64,000 nt of DNA from NCBI GenBank assembly GCA_051867615.1, contig JBJDYU010000008.1, forward strand, positions 1 through 64,000. The letters run 5' to 3'. A program made the translations under genes and the position numbers. The notes beneath the pieces were generated by a model that saw only the letters and a program-made list of their open reading frames with translations, did no database searches and was not told where the DNA came from. Every line of letters starts with the position of its first letter. The first letter of the stretch is position 1. Of this stretch, positions 9,764 through 18,122 are shown piece by piece. The stretch is from RGIG5472 sp051867615. Lineage in GTDB: Bacteria; Bacillota; Clostridia; Oscillospirales; Oscillospiraceae.

Positions 9764-9976
9764 ATGGAATTCAGCAGAATTCGTGACCTGCGGGAAGACG
9801 CCGATAAAACACAGCAGCAAGTGGCTGATTATCTGAATATGCAGCGCAGCGTATACCGGAGATATGAGAGCGGCGAGCGGGAAATTCCCGTCTGGGCCGT
9901 CATCAAGCTGGCAAAATACTACCACACCAGCACGGACTACATTCTGGGCCTGACCAACCGGAGGGAGCCGAAATGA
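9764..9976 (+). CDS. small XRE-family HTH regulator
   Basis: 70 residues, essentially one helix-turn-helix domain (IRDLREDADKTQQQVADYL followed by SVYRRYESGEREIPVW). The ending TDYILGLTNRREPK is common in phage-like and host XRE repressors. ATG 9764 is favoured because GGGG lies 8 bases upstream; ATG 9758 is too close to it. The stop overlaps the comEC start (ATGA), suggesting co-translation and perhaps control of the competence gene or of its own promoter. The operator is unknown. Confidence 0.85.
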   Translation: MEFSRIRDLREDADKTQQQVADYLNMQRSVYRRYESGEREIPVWAVIKLAKYYHTSTDYILGLTNRREPK

Positions 9977-12255
9977 TCCGCCGCCTGGCCGCGTTCGCCC
10001 TGTCCTTCGCCGCGGGGATCTTCCTCGCGCAGTACCTCGCGCCGGTGCGCTGGCAGCCCCTGCTCGCGGCGGCCTTCGCCCTGCTGGCGCTGACGGGACT
10101 GCTGCAAAAGGAGAAAAAGCGGCGACTGCGGGTGCTGCTCGTGGGCTTCGGCCTCGCCTTCGCGCTTTGCTGGAACTATGCCTATATCGCGCTGGTGCAG
10201 GCGCCCGCCCAGAAGCTGGCAGGGACCATACTGGAGGACGCGCAGGCCACGGTGCTGGACTACGCGGAGGGCCGGAGCGTCGACGGCTGGGACCTGCGGA
10301 GCCGCTACCGCGTCCGCGTCCGACTGGAGAGCGAAACCGGGCGGCACAACGCCTACCTCTACGCGGGGGAGGAGCTGCTCACCCTGGAGCCGGGCAACAC
10401 GGTCCGCGCCGCCATGGCGGTGACGGACGCTTCCCAAATCGGCGATAATGAGATTGACACCTTTACCTCCAAAAACGTCTTTCTGCTGCTTTTCCTCCGG
10501 GGAGAGATAGAGACGGAGCCGGGGGACGCGGGGAGCCTGCGCTACCTGCCCCAGCGTCTGGCCCGCCGGGTGAAGGAAGGCGTCCTGTCCCTCTACGAGG
10601 GGGACACGGCGGCGCTGGTGCAGGCCCTGCTCACTGGGGACAAGAGCGCTTTCGGGGATGAGACCTACACCGCCCTGTCGGAGGCGGGATTGCTGCATAT
10701 CGCGGCGGTGTCGGGCCTGCACTGTATGTTTCTGCTTACCATGGTGCAGATACTGCTGGGGCGGCGGCGCTTTGCCGTGGCGGCGGTGGGCATCCCGCTG
10801 CTCCTGCTTTACGCCCTGATGGTGGGCGCGACGCCGTCCGTGCTGCGGGCGGTGGTCATGCTGCTGTTTTTGCTGCTGGCGCCGCTGCTCCGGCGGGAGG
10901 GCGACCGGCTCACCGCCTTTTCGGCGGCGCTCATGCTTTTGCTGCTGCTGAATCCCTTTGCCGCCGCCAGTGTCTCGCTGCAGCTGAGCTTCGCGGCGGC
11001 GGGAGGTATCCTCTGGCTCACGCCGAAGCTGTACCGCTTCATGCGCTCCGCGCCCCTGAAGGGGCGGCTCTGGCGCTTTTTCTCCGCCTCCGTGGCCACC
11101 ACCTTCGGCGCCATGGTCTTCACCGTGCCCCTCAGCGCGTGGTACTTCAATATTCTGGTGCTGGTCTCGCCGCTGTCGAACCTGCTCTGCCTCTGGGCGG
11201 TGAGCGTGCTGTTCGCGCTGGCGCTGCTGTCTCTGGCTCTGGCGCTGGTCTGCCCGCCGGCGGCGGTGCTGGCGGCCTTCCCGGTGAAGTGGCTCGCGGC
11301 GTACGTTCTCTTTGTCTGCCGCGGACTTGCGCGCCTGCCGTACCACGCGGTGTATTTCAACAGCCCCTACATCGCCTGCTGGCTGGGCTTCGCGTATCTG
11401 CTGCTGGGGCTTTGCTGTCTGCTCCGCGGCGGACGCAGGCAGAATTGGCTCGCGGCGCTCTCCGCCGTGCTGGCGCTGCTGCTCTGCATCGGCCTGACCC
11501 GCCTTGACTGTCGCTACGGGGAGATGAACATCGTGGCGCTGGACGTGGGGCAGGGGCAGAGCATCGCCGTGACCTCCGGCGGGGCGTCGGCGCTCATCGA
11601 CTGCGGCAGCAGCAACAGCTATATAAGCGCCGGGGACATCGCGGGGGACGCGCTGCTTTCCGCCGGGGCCTACACCCTTGACTATCTGGTGCTGACCCAT
11701 TATCATACGGACCATACGGACGGGCTGCCGGTGCTGTTTTCCCGGCTGACTGTGGAAAAGCTGCTGGCGCCGGAGCCGGAGGAGGGCGACGAGATCGCCG
11801 GGGCCGTCCTGCGCCTGGCGGAGCGCTACGGCACGGAGGTGGTCTATATCACCGAGGATACCTCCTACCCGCTTGGCAGCGCGACGCTGCGGCTGCTGGC
11901 CCCGGTGGAGGGGCTTTCCGTGGAGGATGAGAACGAAAACGGCCTCGCGGTCCTCTGCTCCGCCGGAGACTTCGACTTTCTGGTGACGGGCGATATGTCG
12001 GCGGAGACGGAGCTGGCGCTGCTGCGGCAAAAGCAACTGCCGGACCTGGAGGTCCTGATGGTGGGCCATCACGGCTCAAAATATTCGAGCGACGAAGCCT
12101 TCCTCGACGCGGTGGACGCGGAGACGGCGGTCATCAGCGTGGGGGATAACAGCTATGGCCACCCCACGGAGGAGGCGCTGCGGCGGCTTGCGGAGCAGGG
12201 GATGGAGATCTACCGCACCGACTGGCAGGGAGACGTGCGCATCAGCGTCCGCTGA
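9973..12255 (+). CDS. comEC: DNA internalization competence protein ComEC/Rec2
   Basis: 760 residues. ComEC forms the inner-membrane channel for single-stranded DNA uptake in transformation. An N-terminal membrane pair and OB-like region (about 1-180) are followed by the multi-spanning Competence domain (about 200-500; ALLTGDKSAFGD, AAVSGLHCMFLLTMVQ). A C-terminal metallo-beta-lactamase domain (about 515-760) has DVGQGQSIAV, the metal site THYHTDHTDG near residue 576 and VGHHGSKYSSD. The gene is full length, so uptake capacity is plausible, although comEA and pilus genes are not in the window. It is coupled to the XRE gene upstream and followed by holA, as in many Firmicutes. Confidence 0.95.
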   Translation: MIRRLAAFALSFAAGIFLAQYLAPVRWQPLLAAAFALLALTGLLQKEKKRRLRVLLVGFGLAFALCWNYAYIALVQAPAQKLAGTILEDAQATVLDYAEGRSVDGWDLRSRYRVRVRLESETGRHNAYLYAGEELLTLEPGNTVRAAMAVTDASQIGDNEIDTFTSKNVFLLLFLRGEIETEPGDAGSLRYLPQRLARRVKEGVLSLYEGDTAALVQALLTGDKSAFGDETYTALSEAGLLHIAAVSGLHCMFLLTMVQILLGRRRFAVAAVGIPLLLLYALMVGATPSVLRAVVMLLFLLLAPLLRREGDRLTAFSAALMLLLLLNPFAAASVSLQLSFAAAGGILWLTPKLYRFMRSAPLKGRLWRFFSASVATTFGAMVFTVPLSAWYFNILVLVSPLSNLLCLWAVSVLFALALLSLALALVCPPAAVLAAFPVKWLAAYVLFVCRGLARLPYHAVYFNSPYIACWLGFAYLLLGLCCLLRGGRRQNWLAALSAVLALLLCIGLTRLDCRYGEMNIVALDVGQGQSIAVTSGGASALIDCGSSNSYISAGDIAGDALLSAGAYTLDYLVLTHYHTDHTDGLPVLFSRLTVEKLLAPEPEEGDEIAGAVLRLAERYGTEVVYITEDTSYPLGSATLRLLAPVEGLSVEDENENGLAVLCSAGDFDFLVTGDMSAETELALLRQKQLPDLEVLMVGHHGSKYSSDEAFLDAVDAETAVISVGDNSYGHPTEEALRRLAEQGMEIYRTDWQGDVRISVR

Positions 12256-12277
12256 GACGGACAGGACAGGAGAGACG

Positions 12278-13333
12278 ATGGCAGGAAACAAAAAGGAAAA
12301 GAGCGCCTCCACGAATCTTCCGGAGCTGCGGCAGGCGCTGAAAAGCGGCGGGCTGCAAAGCCTCTATATTTTCACCGGCGAGGAGGCCTATCTGCGGGAA
12401 TACTATCTGGGGGAGCTGAAAAAGACCCTCGTGCCCTGCTTTGAGGAATTCAACTTCCACCGCTGCGAGGGCAAGGGCCTGACGGTCCGTACTCTCGCGG
12501 AGATGGCGGAGGCCATGCCCATGATGGCGGAGCGCACCCTCATCGTGGTCACGGATTTCGACCCCTTCCAGCTGGGGGAGACGGAGCGGGAGCAGTTCCT
12601 CGCCCTCATCAGCGATTTCCCGGAGCACTGCTGCATGGTGCTGCACTATGATTTGCAGGAGTATAAGCCCAACAAGGTCATGAAAAAGCTCTGCAAGGCC
12701 ATGGAGGAGCGATTCACCGTGGTACAGTTCCGCGCGCAGGAGCGCGGCGAGCTGGTGGGCTGGGTGCGGCGGCGCTGCAAGGCCCTTGGCAAGGACATCG
12801 GCAGCCAGGCGGCAGAGCATCTGCTCTTTACCTGCGGCAGCCTGATGACCGGGCTGATCCCGGAGATCGCCAAGGTCTGCGCCTATGCCAAAGGGAGCGA
12901 GGTCACGGTGAAGGACATCGACGCGGTGGCCTCTCCCGTGCTGGAGGCGGCGGTGTTCCGGCTGACGGACGCCATCTCCGCGGGAAAATACGAGCAGGCG
13001 GCGGAGGAGCTGGGGAAGCTCTTTCAGCAGCAGGAGGAGCCCATCGCGCTGCTCTCGGCCATCGGGCGGGAGCTGCGGCGGCTCTACAGCGCGCGCCTTG
13101 CCATCGACGGCGGCAAGGACCGGGCCTGGCTCATGGAGCTTTGGAATATGCGCTCGGACTATCCCGCGCGGCTGCTGATGGACGCCGCCCGGCGGGTCAG
13201 CACGGACTGGTGCCGCGAGGGTGTGCGCATGGCGCAGGCGCTGGATAGAAGGCTCAAAAGCGAGAAGGGCATCGACGGCGAGGCGGAGCTGAAGCTGTTT
13301 CTGCTGCGGCTGGAGCAGGGGGCGAGACGATGA
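12278..13333 (+). CDS. holA: DNA polymerase III subunit delta
   Basis: 351 residues. HolA opens the beta sliding clamp within the clamp loader. It shows the N-terminal fold LQSLYIFTGEEAYLREYYL, an acidic TLIVVTDFDPF segment, and the C-terminal helical collar region (LGKLFQQQEEPIALLSAIGRELR). ATG 12278 is chosen over longer in-frame options because ACAGGAG precedes it and the upstream frame lies inside comEC. The gene after it starts on its stop codon (ATGA). Confidence 0.93.
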   Translation: MAGNKKEKSASTNLPELRQALKSGGLQSLYIFTGEEAYLREYYLGELKKTLVPCFEEFNFHRCEGKGLTVRTLAEMAEAMPMMAERTLIVVTDFDPFQLGETEREQFLALISDFPEHCCMVLHYDLQEYKPNKVMKKLCKAMEERFTVVQFRAQERGELVGWVRRRCKALGKDIGSQAAEHLLFTCGSLMTGLIPEIAKVCAYAKGSEVTVKDIDAVASPVLEAAVFRLTDAISAGKYEQAAEELGKLFQQQEEPIALLSAIGRELRRLYSARLAIDGGKDRAWLMELWNMRSDYPARLLMDAARRVSTDWCREGVRMAQALDRRLKSEKGIDGEAELKLFLLRLEQGARR

Positions 13334-13905
13334 AGCGCATCCGGGAGGTCATCGTCTGCGAGGGACGGTATGACCAGAACGCCTTAAAGCAGGTGGTGGA
13401 CGCCACGGTTCTGACCACCGGCGGCTTTCAGATTTTCAAGGACGCGGAGCGGCTGGCCCTCATCCGCCGTCTTGCGGAGGGCCGGGGCGTGATACTGCTG
13501 CTCGACAGCGACGGCGCGGGCTTCGTCATCCGCAATCACCTCAAAGGCGCGCTGCCGAAGGAACTGATCAAGCAGGCCTACATCCCGGATATCCCCGGGA
13601 AAGAGAAACGGAAAAAGACCCCCGGCAAGGAGGGCAAGCTGGGCGTGGAGGGCATGGAGCCGGAGGTGCTGCTTCAGGCGCTCCGCCGGGCCGGAGCCAC
13701 ATTTCTCGACGAGCCGGAGGAGCCCTGCGAGCGGGCAGCCGTCACGAAAGCGGATATGCTGGAAAAGGGCCTTGTGGGCCCGGGGAGCGTGGAGAGACGG
13801 CGGGCGCTGCTGGAGAAACTGCAGCTGCCCGCGCATATGAGCGCCAACGCCCTGCTGGAGGCGCTGAACCTGCTGATGACGAGAGAGGAGTTTATGGAGC
13901 TGTGA
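13330..13905 (+). CDS. RNase M5-like Toprim protein
   Basis: 191 residues with an N-terminal Toprim domain: IREVIVCEGRYD (Glu11), GVILLLDSDGAGFVIR (the DxD acids) and a C-terminal helical extension. RNase M5 (RnmV) matures 5S rRNA precursors in Firmicutes. This protein has the GEGV-like IGVE-type segment (KLGVEGMEPEVLLQAL) expected of the family, so RnmV or a close paralogue is likely. In Bacillus rnmV sits beside rsmA; here it is coupled to holA (ATGA) and to the CYTH gene (GTGA), so a divergent Toprim family remains possible. Confidence 0.75.
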   Translation: MKRIREVIVCEGRYDQNALKQVVDATVLTTGGFQIFKDAERLALIRRLAEGRGVILLLDSDGAGFVIRNHLKGALPKELIKQAYIPDIPGKEKRKKTPGKEGKLGVEGMEPEVLLQALRRAGATFLDEPEEPCERAAVTKADMLEKGLVGPGSVERRRALLEKLQLPAHMSANALLEALNLLMTREEFMEL

Positions 13906-14399
13906 GCCGGGAGATCGAACGCAAATACCTCATTGCCATGCCGGAGGAGGAGACACTGGCGCGCCTTGCTGCGGAGCGCTGGGACATTATTCAGGTCTAC
14001 CTCAAGTCGCCGCCGGGCGTCACCGCCCGGGTGCGGCAGGTGACGGCAGGGGAGACCACCCGGTATTTTTACACGGAGAAGCGGCGGCTCAGCGCCCTTT
14101 CCGCCGACGAGACGGAGCGGGAGGTCACGGCGCTGGAATATATGCGCTATTTCTATCAGGCGGACACCGAGCTGCGGCCCATCCGCAAGCGCCGCTGGCG
14201 CGTCCCCTACGGGGGCCATACGCTGGAGATCGACGTCTATCCCTTCTGGAAGACGGCGGCGGTGCTGGAGGTGGAGCTGTCGGAGGAGAGCGAAGCGGCG
14301 GCGCTGCCGGAGTGGATCGCGGTGCTGCGGGACGTGACGGAGGACTTCCGCTTTAAAAACGTTTCTCTCGCCCGGGCCGTGCCGGAGATCGGGGAATAA
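13902..14399 (+). CDS. CYTH domain protein (triphosphate tunnel metalloenzyme)
   Basis: 165 residues. The N-terminal ExExK signature (EIERK, residues 4-8) and alternating charged beta strands (RVRQVTAGETTRYFYTEKRRL; LEIDVYPFWKTAAVLEVEL; DVTEDFRFKNVSLAR) define the CYTH/TTM tunnel fold that hydrolyses or binds triphosphates or polyphosphate. The start is GTG 13902, overlapping the preceding stop (GTGA). Bacterial members often act on inorganic triphosphate; the exact substrate is unknown. It is the last gene before a bidirectional terminator. Confidence 0.88.
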   Translation: MSREIERKYLIAMPEEETLARLAAERWDIIQVYLKSPPGVTARVRQVTAGETTRYFYTEKRRLSALSADETEREVTALEYMRYFYQADTELRPIRKRRWRVPYGGHTLEIDVYPFWKTAAVLEVELSEESEAAALPEWIAVLRDVTEDFRFKNVSLARAVPEIGE

Positions 14400-14478
14400 G
14401 GCGGGCCCCGTACGCCGAATGAAAATGCAGGCCTGGATCTATCTGATTTTCCTTCGGTGAAATGCCGGAAGCGGCAAT

Positions 14479-14513
14479 AAAAAAGGCTCCACCGCAACAG
14501 TGGAACCTTTTTT
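14479..14513. terminator. bidirectional terminator between convergent genes
   Basis: AAAAGGCTCCAC pairs with GTGGAACCTTTT (one mismatch) around CGCAACA. T-runs follow on both strands. It separates the CYTH gene (+) from the PAP2-like gene (-). Confidence 0.8.
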
Positions 14514-14538
14514 GACGGTACGTTGAACCGGGGCCGGT

Positions 14539-15198
14539 TTAAGCCTTTGGGCCTGACAGATCATTTACCGTATGGTACAGCATGACCAGTCCGGCGCTGA
14601 GCAGGGTGCCGGCAACAATATCTGTCAACCAGTGAACGCCTGAGATCAATCTCGCAATGACCATGAACGCGGTAAAAGCGGCAAGAATACCGAGAATGAC
14701 CTTCCTGACGGTTTTACTGCGGATCCGGTCATGCAACTGCATCATGGCGGTTGGCATGACACACATGACGAGCATGGTCGTTGAGGACGGATAGGAGGCT
14801 TCCAGACATCCGTTGATCAGGACGGGCCTGTAATTGATGACAAAGGTTTCAAAAAAGAGATACGCCGCCATCACAAGAAGATAAAACCCGCCAAGCACAA
14901 GGAGGCTGCGGTCGACTTTCAGGAGACTCCTTCTCTGGATCAGCTGTCTAAGGCCCAGGAGGGCAAAGCCCAGCGCAAAACAAAGCGGGACCAGCCCCAA
15001 CCAATCTGTGATCGTATAGATCGTCCAATGTACCCCTGTGAGATTGTGAACAAAGCCGTTCAGGGCGGCAAAACCCACAGATGAGCCTTTTGGCCCGATT
15101 GCCTGCACATCCATGCGGCGAACCGCTATCGTCCATAGCACGAATGCTGCAAGCAGCCCTGCTGTGATGCTGAAATGATGCCGGGTCCTTTTCTTCAT
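14539..15198 (-). CDS. PAP2-like membrane protein with altered active-site motifs
   Basis: 219 residues with about five or six membrane segments. The PAP2/lipid phosphatase layout is recognisable: motif 1 end NYRP (122-125), motif 2 region SYPSSTTM (135-142) and motif 3 R183-x5-H189-x3-D193 (IARLISGVHWLTDIVAG). The motif 1 lysine is missing and motif 2 PSGH is PSST, so the usual proton-donor histidine is absent. It may be a divergent phosphatase or a non-catalytic member. The start (minus ATG at 15198) follows AAGGATGG; longer in-frame starts lack an RBS. It lies 106 bases after the membrane XRE gene and is probably co-transcribed with it. Confidence 0.8.
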   Translation of the reverse strand: MKKRTRHHFSITAGLLAAFVLWTIAVRRMDVQAIGPKGSSVGFAALNGFVHNLTGVHWTIYTITDWLGLVPLCFALGFALLGLRQLIQRRSLLKVDRSLLVLGGFYLLVMAAYLFFETFVINYRPVLINGCLEASYPSSTTMLVMCVMPTAMMQLHDRIRSKTVRKVILGILAAFTAFMVIARLISGVHWLTDIVAGTLLSAGLVMLYHTVNDLSGPKA

Positions 15199-15304
15199 GT
15201 TTCGTCCATCCTTTGCAGTGTATTGGCTTTCGCCTGCATACACCCTAACCGGCGGGAGGAAGAAAAGAAAGAACGGACGCATCACATGGATGACACGAAT
15301 CGTA

Positions 15305-15910
15305 TCATGCCCATTTTATCAGCAGGAGGGCCTTTATGACCAGAAAAACGAATGTAAACGTGGCCGCGTAAGGCTGCAGGCTGATCATAAACAGGAGCGC
15401 CGCCGCCGCGCTCAGGCCCAGGGAGACCTTGTCCTTGCGCTGCAGCCAAAACGCTGCTTTGCTGTTTTGAAGGGCAAGGAGCAGCATACCCCATATGACC
15501 ATGGCGAAAACGACGATCAGATACGGTATTTTTATATACGGCTCGATTTCTGTCAGCGAAAGCAGTGAGACTCCCTGGATCACGCTGCCGGCTCTTTGGC
15601 CGAAGAAAGGGAGAAAGAGAAATATGGCCGTGCTGCAATCAAGCGATCCGAACACCAGGCTGCGGGAGCGGTTTTCTTTTTGCCTGCTTTCTTCTTCCGA
15701 TAGGGAGAGTATCGCATCGCCGGAGAGCAATTCATCCACGGACACCGAAAAATACTGCGATATTGCCTTCAAAGAGTCAATGTTGGGATATCCTCTGCCG
15801 GATTCCCATTTTGAAATTGCAGTACGGGAAACGAACAGCAGCTCTGCGAGTTCTTCCTGCGTAAGTCCTTTTTGTTTCCTCAGCTCCTGTAATTTTTCGT
15901 GAAATTCCAT
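15305..15910 (-). CDS. XRE regulator with C-terminal membrane segments
   Basis: 201 residues. The N-terminal HTH is typical (LRKQKGLTQEELAELL; SRTAISKWESGRGYPNIDSL), ending SVSVDELLSG near residue 65. From about residue 85 there are four hydrophobic segments (for example IPYLIVVFAMVIWGMLLLAL and FTFVFLVIKALLLI). Such one-component membrane regulators usually control a neighbouring membrane protein, here the PAP2-like gene downstream. The ligand is unknown. A -35/-10 pair lies upstream on the minus strand. Confidence 0.85.
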   Translation of the reverse strand: MEFHEKLQELRKQKGLTQEELAELLFVSRTAISKWESGRGYPNIDSLKAISQYFSVSVDELLSGDAILSLSEEESRQKENRSRSLVFGSLDCSTAIFLFLPFFGQRAGSVIQGVSLLSLTEIEPYIKIPYLIVVFAMVIWGMLLLALQNSKAAFWLQRKDKVSLGLSAAAALLFMISLQPYAATFTFVFLVIKALLLIKWA

Positions 15911-15972
15911 AATCAGACGTTCTTTCTGTAATAAAATCAGCAGTTTCAGAAATTCCGGGATTTCTTATCCTG

Positions 15973-16001
15973 ATACTATCATATCCCGCTGTCCGATGCA
16001 A
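15973..16001 (-). promoter_or_regulatory. candidate promoter of the membrane XRE gene
   Basis: On the minus strand TTGCAT (16001-15996), a 17-base spacer and TAGTAT (15978-15973), about 60 bases before the start codon. It is divergent from the glnS promoter. Confidence 0.5.
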
Positions 16002-16070
16002 CGACCGGTGAAAATACCGTGGTTCAGACTGCAAATATTTTAAGTTGATCGGGACTATGCCCCCAGAGCC

Positions 16071-16099
16071 TTGCCAAAGACGCGAAAAACCGCTATAAT
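16071..16099 (+). promoter_or_regulatory. sigma-A promoter of glnS
   Basis: TTGCCA (16071-16076), a 17-base spacer and perfect TATAAT (16094-16099), 47 bases before the glnS ATG. No T-box or other long leader is visible. Confidence 0.87.
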
Positions 16100-16145
16100 A
16101 TACTTTCACTGTACGACGTTAGTAGCTGAAAAGGAGAGGGACCCC

Positions 16146-17885
16146 ATGACCGAAGAGATCAGAACGCCGGAAACGGGAGAGGTTTCCGAGAGCAAAAACT
16201 TTATCCATACCTTCATCGACGAGGATCTGGCCCCCGGCGGACAGTTCGAGGGGATGACCGTCCACACCCGTTTCCCGCCGGAGCCCAACGGCTACCTGCA
16301 CATCGGCCACTGCAAGGCTCTGTGCATTGACTTCGGCACGGCGGAGAAGTACGGCGGTCTCTGCAACCTCCGCATGGACGACACCAACCCCGCCAAGGAG
16401 GACACCGAGTATGTGGAGGCCATCCAGGACGATATCCACTGGCTGGGCTTTGACTGGGGCGACCGCTTCTACTACGGCTCGGATTATTTTGAGAAGGACT
16501 ATGAGTACGCGGTGGAGCTGATCCGTAAGGGCCTCGCTTACGTCTGCGACCTGACGGCGGAGCAGTTCCGCGAGTACCGCGGCGATATCGGCAAGCCCGC
16601 CGTCTCCCCCTATCGGGACCGGAGCGTGGAGGAGAACCTTGACCTGTTCCGGCGTATGCGGGCCGGGGAGTTCCCCGAGGGCTCCCGTACCCTCCGGGCG
16701 AAGATCGATCTTGCCAGCGGCAACTTCAATATGCGCGACCCGGTCATCTACCGCATCCGCTATATCCACCACCACCGTCAGGGGGACAAGTGGTGCATCT
16801 TCCCCATGTACGACTTCGCCCATCCCATTCAGGATGCTCTCGAGGGCATTACCCACTCCCTCTGCTCCCTTGAGTATGAGGAGCACCGGCCCCTCTACGA
16901 CTGGGTGGTGAGCAACATCTCCATCCCCTATCACAAGCCCCGGCAGATCGAGTTCGCCCGTCTGGGCATCGACCACACCGTTATGAGCAAGCGCAAGCTC
17001 CGCCAGCTGGTGGAGGAGGGCCGCGTCTCCGGCTGGGACGACCCGCGGATGCCCACCCTCTGCGGCCTGCGCCGCCGGGGCTATACCGCCGCCTCCGTCC
17101 GCAATTTCTGCGAGCGCATCGGCGTGGCCAAGGCGCCCAGCGTCATCGAGTACGCCTTTTTGGAGCATTGCCTGCGGGAGGATCTGAACCTGACGGCGGA
17201 GCGCACCATGGCCGTGCTGCACCCGGTGAAGCTCATCGTCACCAACTACCCCGAGGGCAAGCGGGAGACCTTCACCGTGGAGAACAATCCCACGAACCCG
17301 GAGCAGGGCAGCCATGAGATCACCTTCAGCCGGGAGCTGTATATCGAGGCGGACGATTTTCTGGAGGAGCCTGTCCCCAAGTATAAGCGCCTCTATCCGG
17401 GCGGCCCCGAGTGCCGTCTCAAGGGCGCGTATCTCGTGCGCTGCACGGGCTGCGAGAAGGATGAAAACGGCTGCGTCACCGCCGTCACCTGCGAGTATGA
17501 CCCCGATTCCCGGGGCGGCGATCCTGCGGACGGCCGCAAGGTGAAGGGCGCCACCATCCACTGGGTGGACGCGGGTACCGCTGTGGACGCGGAGGTGCGG
17601 CTGTACGGAAATCTCTTCAGCGATCCCCAGCCCGACGGCCCGGACAAGAACTTCCTGGACTGCCTGAACCCCGACTCCCTGACGGTGCTGACGGGCTGCA
17701 AGGTGGAGCCGCGCATGGTGGACGTGGCGCGCGCCTACGACGCGGAGACGGACCGCGGCGCGAAGAACGCTCCGGCCTTCCAGTTCATGCGCGTGGGCTA
17801 CTTCTGCCTCGACAGCCGGGACAGCAGCGCAGAGCATCTGGTGTTCAACCGCAGCGTGGAGCTGAAAGACAGCTTCCGAAAATAA
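16146..17885 (+). CDS. glnS: glutaminyl-tRNA synthetase
   Basis: 579 residues. It attaches glutamine directly to tRNA-Gln. Class I motifs are clear: RFPPEPNGYLHIGHCKAL (HIGH), LRMDDTNPAKEDTEYVEAI, and HTVMSKRKL (KMSKS class) near residue 280. The C-terminal half is the GlnRS-specific anticodon-binding beta-barrel pair (for example VRLYGNLFSDPQPD). ATG 16146 follows GGAGAGG. Many Firmicutes instead use GatCAB, so GlnRS suggests acquisition or retention of the direct route. An upstream in-frame codon at 16071 is within the promoter. Confidence 0.95.
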   Translation: MTEEIRTPETGEVSESKNFIHTFIDEDLAPGGQFEGMTVHTRFPPEPNGYLHIGHCKALCIDFGTAEKYGGLCNLRMDDTNPAKEDTEYVEAIQDDIHWLGFDWGDRFYYGSDYFEKDYEYAVELIRKGLAYVCDLTAEQFREYRGDIGKPAVSPYRDRSVEENLDLFRRMRAGEFPEGSRTLRAKIDLASGNFNMRDPVIYRIRYIHHHRQGDKWCIFPMYDFAHPIQDALEGITHSLCSLEYEEHRPLYDWVVSNISIPYHKPRQIEFARLGIDHTVMSKRKLRQLVEEGRVSGWDDPRMPTLCGLRRRGYTAASVRNFCERIGVAKAPSVIEYAFLEHCLREDLNLTAERTMAVLHPVKLIVTNYPEGKRETFTVENNPTNPEQGSHEITFSRELYIEADDFLEEPVPKYKRLYPGGPECRLKGAYLVRCTGCEKDENGCVTAVTCEYDPDSRGGDPADGRKVKGATIHWVDAGTAVDAEVRLYGNLFSDPQPDGPDKNFLDCLNPDSLTVLTGCKVEPRMVDVARAYDAETDRGAKNAPAFQFMRVGYFCLDSRDSSAEHLVFNRSVELKDSFRK

Positions 17886-18122
17886 AAAGGCCGCGCAGCG
17901 GCCCCCAAAGCGCAGGACTGTATTCAAAATAAACATGGCTTAAACGTCCGGGAGGGCTTGCCGTCTGTGAAAAGCAGGCGGCGGGCCTTTCCGTATAGCC
18001 ATGACACGGCGGCTGCCGCGGCAGTCCGTGGACGCTGCCCACCCCCAAAATCCGCAGCGGCTGCGCTTTCCCTGTGCGCGTGGTCTCGGAAAACAACTAT
18101 CACAGGCTGGCAGGTGAAACAG

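Noticed and set aside
17889..17903. GGCCGC/GCGGCC hairpin after glnS as a terminator
   Set aside because: On the + strand no T-run follows; only the minus strand reads TTTTTATT, where no gene ends.
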